NCBI GenBank assembly: GCA_026129765.1
Contig: JAHCHP010000016.1
Location: forward strand, 27,702-91,701
Reading direction: 5' to 3'
From: Fimbriimonadia bacterium
Lineage (GTDB): Bacteria; Armatimonadota; Fimbriimonadia; Fimbriimonadales; GBS-DC
Length of the DNA: 64,000 bases
The position numbers were made by a program, and so were the translations under genes. Numbering within the stretch: the stretch's first letter is position 1; each line of letters begins with the position of its first letter. Shown piece by piece: positions 60,941 to 64,000 of the stretch. The notes below the pieces were generated by a model. It did no database searches. It was given only the letters and a program-made list of their open reading frames with translations, and was not told the origin of the DNA.

Positions 60941-61546
60941 GTGGTGGCACTGGCAAACGGAACAGACAACAATCAAACGGAACGCGGGCTTTTAATTGTT
61001 TTTTCAGGTCCCGCAGGCGCAGGGAAAGACACCCTATTGGATAAGTGGATGGAGAGCGTGCCTTCGGTGCGGCGACTCGTCACTTACACAACGCGCGCGG
61101 CAGCTTCTTCCGAAAAACATGGCATCGATTATTTCTTTGTTTCCGAAGAAGAGTTCAAAGAGATGATCGAGGAAAGCGCGTTCTTGGAGTATGCGCAAGT
61201 GCATGGAAACTGGTATGGAACCCCCCTGCGCGACATCGAGAAAATGCGCGATAACGGGCGCGATGTGGTGCTGAAAATCGATGTTCAAGGCGCGGCGCAA
61301 GTCATCGAAAAGCTGAAAGATGCGATTATGATCTTCATTCAGGCGCCCTCCATAACAGAATTGGCAACCCGTCTCAGAAAACGTGGACGCGATACTGAAG
61401 AAGATATTCAATTGCGGCTCGCGAATGCGGAAAAAGAGATGGAATATATCCCGCTCTACCATTATCTGGTCACAAACGATGATGTGGGGCGCGCGGTGGA
61501 GACGTTGCGCTGCATTCGAATCGCGGAAAAACATAGAATCCGATGA
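60941..61546 (+). CDS. gmk: Guanylate kinase
   Basis: About 200 residues. The P-loop reads [11 protein letters not shown] (usually GPSGVGKGT), followed by RRLVTYTTRAAASSEKHGIDYFFVSEEEF, the GMP-binding region, and VLKIDVQGAAQV. It phosphorylates GMP to GDP. The start is uncertain: GTG 60941 and 60944 overlap the GGGAGGT ribosome site, while a CTG at 60950 has better spacing. The stop overlaps coaBC by 4 nt. rpoZ, usually between gmk and coaBC, is missing. Confidence 0.93.
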   Translation: MVALANGTDNNQTERGLLIVFSGPAGAGKDTLLDKWMESVPSVRRLVTYTTRAAASSEKHGIDYFFVSEEEFKEMIEESAFLEYAQVHGNWYGTPLRDIEKMRDNGRDVVLKIDVQGAAQVIEKLKDAIMIFIQAPSITELATRLRKRGRDTEEDIQLRLANAEKEMEYIPLYHYLVTNDDVGRAVETLRCIRIAEKHRIR

Positions 61547-62736
61547 ATAAGCAGGTTTTGCTGGGGGTTTGCGGCAGCATCGCTGCCTACAAAGCCGCCG
61601 ATATTGCGCGCGGTCTGATGCGCGAAGGCTTGAATGTTCGCGTGGTCATGACGACCCATGCCATGCAGATGATCGCGCCTGCCACCTTTGCCGCGCTCAC
61701 GGGAAATCCGGTACTCATCGATGCGTTCGACGAACCGGTCGCGGGCCAAATCGCGCATATTCAATGGGCGCAAGAAGCGGACCTGATCTTGATTGCGCCC
61801 GCCACCGCGCATACCCTGGCAAAGTTGGCGCATGGGCTGGCAGACGATATGCTGACCACGCTTGCGCTTGCCACCACTGCCCCCCTCTATATTGCGCCCG
61901 CCATGAACCCCGCCATGTGGAGCCACCCTGCCACCCAACACAATGTCCAGATATTGACCGAGCGCGGTGCGCAGTTCATTCCCCCTGCCTTCGGAATCAT
62001 GGCATGCGGCGATGAGGGCTGGGGAAAGCTGGCGGAGGTGGAAGCCATCGTCCAGCATGTCGCGGGCGCGGTTCTATGCCCCAAAGATTTACAAGAAGTG
62101 CGTGTGTTGATTACCGCCGGTCCGACTTATGAACCGATAGACCCCGTTCGTTTTGTCGGCAATCGCTCCAGCGGCAAGATGGGCTATGCCATTGCCCAAG
62201 CAGCGCGTGAGCGCGGAGCAGAAGTCACGCTCATTTCGGGTCCGGTGTCTTTGCCCGCGCCTGCGGGTGTAGAGGTAATCTTCACGCAGACCGCCGACCA
62301 GATGCTAACAGCGGTTCAGTCCCATTTTGAAGCCTGCGATGTTTTTGTTGCGGCGGCGGCAGTCGCGGATTATAAACCTGCCCAGCCGCTCAGTTCCAAA
62401 CGCAAACGCGACAGCAAACTTTGGGCGTTAGAGATGGTTCCCAATCCCGATATCGTCGCGACGGTGGCTGCCCACAAAGGGAACCGGTATATTGTGGGAT
62501 TTGCGGCAGAAACCGATAAGGTGGTGGAGAACGCTCTGCATAAGTTGAAGAAGAAAGGGCTTGATCTGATTGCGGCAAACGATGTTTCCGCGCCCGGTCG
62601 CGGCTTCGAGGTCGACACGAATCAGTTGACTCTCTTTTTCGCGAATGGCATCGCGCGAGAACTGCCTTTGATGTCGAAACGGGAGACGGCTCACGCGCTT
62701 TGGGACGCGATTTTGGAGGGAAGGCATGCAAAATAG
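61543..62736 (+). CDS. coaBC: Phosphopantothenoylcysteine decarboxylase/synthetase
   Basis: 397 residues, bifunctional. The CoaC half (1-180) binds [24 protein letters not shown], the PAMNPAMW motif, and [12 protein letters not shown] with the catalytic Cys. The CoaB half (about 185-397) has [28 protein letters not shown] and IVGFAAETD. It makes 4'-phosphopantetheine from phosphopantothenate and cysteine on the way to CoA. It overlaps gmk by 4 nt and the EnvC-like gene by 11 nt, forming a tight operon. Confidence 0.95.
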   Translation: MNKQVLLGVCGSIAAYKAADIARGLMREGLNVRVVMTTHAMQMIAPATFAALTGNPVLIDAFDEPVAGQIAHIQWAQEADLILIAPATAHTLAKLAHGLADDMLTTLALATTAPLYIAPAMNPAMWSHPATQHNVQILTERGAQFIPPAFGIMACGDEGWGKLAEVEAIVQHVAGAVLCPKDLQEVRVLITAGPTYEPIDPVRFVGNRSSGKMGYAIAQAARERGAEVTLISGPVSLPAPAGVEVIFTQTADQMLTAVQSHFEACDVFVAAAAVADYKPAQPLSSKRKRDSKLWALEMVPNPDIVATVAAHKGNRYIVGFAAETDKVVENALHKLKKKGLDLIAANDVSAPGRGFEVDTNQLTLFFANGIARELPLMSKRETAHALWDAILEGRHAK

Positions 62737-63895
62737 ATCGATGTGGATACTATGGATGGGCTGCTTACTGTGGATGTGCTATGGCGCGTTGGCAGAGGCG
62801 CAAACCCCCAAAAGCAAGACCAATACCCACAAAGCGAATGAACTGAAGCAGGACTTGAACTCGATTCAAGGGCAGATGAAAAGGCTTCGCGAAGCCATAG
62901 ACCAAAAGCAAAGCGAAGCGCGCAAGGTCCGGCGCGACATCAACGTCATCGAGAAAAACCTGGGCGAGACGCGCAACAACCTCACCTCCACACGCAACCG
63001 GCTCAGCCAAGCCAAACGCGACCAAGGCGCTTTAGCGAAACAGTTGGATACGCTGACCAAACGGTTGAATGATCGCCAGGCAAAACTGTCGCAGCGGCTC
63101 CGATCAGCCTATAAGCATCGTTCTGTTTCCTATCTCAATGTTTTGACCGGTTCGCGCTCGATGTCGGAGTTAATGAGCCGCGGGTATGTCGTGCGCAAAA
63201 TTGTGGAGACGGATAGGGAGCTGATGCTCGCCATCAAAAAAGACCGTGAAGCGGTCGCCGCCGCCAAGAAAAAGCAGGATGGACTGGTGGTTCGAATCGC
63301 GCAATTGCAGACGCGCCTGCAACGCCAAGAGAACGAATATGAGTATGTGCAGGGCGAGAAAAAAGAGGCATTAACAGAAATCGCGAAGGAACGGCGCGTT
63401 TATGAGCGTCAGTTGGCGGAATTGGAGCAGGAATCGCGCTCTATCGCGGCGCGCATCCGCGCATTGCAGCAAACTCCTGCCGGTCGCGCCCGCGCCCAAC
63501 AAGCCTGGAGCGGCAGATTTGCGCGTCCCGTCTCAGGCAGTATCACTTCCAATTTCGGCATGCGCCGTCACCCGATTTTCAAGACCAATAAAATGCATAA
63601 TGGGGTCGATTTCGGCGCGCCTCACGGCGCAACGATTTACGCGGCAGATGACGGGGTGGTCATCGAATCGGGTTCCCGAAGGGGCTACGGCAACACCGTA
63701 ATTATCGATCACGGCAGCGGGATCGCCACCCTCTACGCGCACTGCTCCGCCCTCTTAGTCCGGGTGGGACAAGAGGTAAGACGCGGGCAACCCATTGCGC
63801 GGGTGGGCAGCACCGGCTACTCCACCGGTCCGCACCTTCATTTTGAAGTTAGGAGAAATGGCGAACCTGTGAACCCCTTCGGAAACGGTTTGTAA
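62726..63895 (+). CDS. EnvC-like exported protein with M23 (LytM) peptidase domain
   Basis: 389 residues. The signal peptide covers residues 1-26 (ends ALAEA). A long coiled coil (about 35-255) follows, with many Lys, Arg and Gln. The C-terminal M23 domain (about 265-385) has [30 protein letters not shown] and GPHLHFEVR. All zinc ligands (His, Asp, HxH) are present, so unlike E. coli EnvC it should be an active endopeptidase. It acts on peptidoglycan, probably at the septum, as an amidase activator or direct cutter. Confidence 0.88.
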   Translation: MQNRSMWILWMGCLLWMCYGALAEAQTPKSKTNTHKANELKQDLNSIQGQMKRLREAIDQKQSEARKVRRDINVIEKNLGETRNNLTSTRNRLSQAKRDQGALAKQLDTLTKRLNDRQAKLSQRLRSAYKHRSVSYLNVLTGSRSMSELMSRGYVVRKIVETDRELMLAIKKDREAVAAAKKKQDGLVVRIAQLQTRLQRQENEYEYVQGEKKEALTEIAKERRVYERQLAELEQESRSIAARIRALQQTPAGRARAQQAWSGRFARPVSGSITSNFGMRRHPIFKTNKMHNGVDFGAPHGATIYAADDGVVIESGSRRGYGNTVIIDHGSGIATLYAHCSALLVRVGQEVRRGQPIARVGSTGYSTGPHLHFEVRRNGEPVNPFGNGL

Positions 63896-63979
63896 GCAGT
63901 TCGAGAATTTTAAGTAGAACCATCATCTACTCGCCCGTCTTCTTAAGCCTAACCCGCTGGCAAATCGCAGTCAGCCGTC

Positions 63980-63999
63980 ATTCCCGCGAACGCGGGAAT
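63980..63999. repeat. Perfect ATTCCC-N8-GGGAAT palindrome
   Basis: ATTCCCGCGAACGCGGGAAT, with 9-nt arms around AA. It fits the ATTCCC-N8-GGGAAT consensus of the neisserial dRS3 repeat. A decayed version lies at 9946-9965. The window ends one base later. Confidence 0.75.
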
Positions 64000-64000
64000 C

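Overview
The window looks like a chromosomal segment of a free-living, diderm, heterotrophic bacterium. Supporting evidence: an LptF/LptG-family permease, many exported proteins and lipoproteins, a PEP-CTERM protein, the futalosine menaquinone gene mqnE, tmRNA, and a broad set of glycoside hydrolases (GH1, GH15, GH57, a GHL10-type protein and a GH50-like protein). The gene content and the style of the exported proteins suggest Armatimonadota (Fimbriimonadia-like). That is inference from protein flavour; no 16S rRNA is present. No tRNA, rRNA, CRISPR array, prophage or complete insertion sequence was seen.

Layout. 1-5.3 kb: the start of trpA, an FAD reductase, an orphan 2-oxoacid dehydrogenase E2, then GH1 and DUF72 genes. 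5.3-9.7 kb: a minus-strand operon for a very large exported protein, a 1-phosphofructokinase-type kinase, tatA and secG. 10-13.4 kb: a VapBC-type toxin-antitoxin pair, a GHL10 hydrolase and a single-chain cytochrome b6/subunit IV/cytochrome c fusion. 13.5-23.1 kb: AIM24, a Ycf46-like AAA+ ATPase, a Uma2 nuclease, polA, a two-domain YHS protein, an STN-like exported protein and a Gfo/Idh/MocA oxidoreductase. 23.2-31 kb: an Rpn-type nuclease, a GH50-like enzyme, a lipoprotein overlapping an MFS-HEAT fusion, and an HxlR regulator divergent from a protoglobin. 31-45.6 kb: two glycosyltransferases, an osmoprotectant binding-protein/permease fusion, a decayed PIN toxin, and a long minus-strand run recJ-PHP-mgtE-lepB-nudix-wzy-GH15. 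45.6-46.1 kb: an intergenic mosaic of short palindromes. 46-64 kb: secDF, uspA, mqnE, fasciclin and cold-shock genes, two exported proteins, tmRNA, an M48 peptidase, a PEP-CTERM protein, a GH57 enzyme, then lptF, gmk, coaBC and an EnvC-like peptidase.

How the genes fit together. Protein export is well represented (secG, tatA, secDF, lepB), matching the many exported products. GH57 and GH15 plausibly serve alpha-glucan turnover. The glycosyltransferases and the Wzy-like protein serve surface polysaccharide. mqnE implies menaquinone, the likely partner of the cytochrome b fusion.

Most unusual observation. The cytochrome b fusion aligns without gaps to cytochrome b6 around helices B and D. It keeps the two histidines that ligate heme bL but has lost both that ligate heme bH. 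Second, about a dozen promoters share a GG directly before the -10 hexamer (GGTAYAMT). In several cases that -10 lies only 6-9 nt before the start codon, implying leaderless transcripts.
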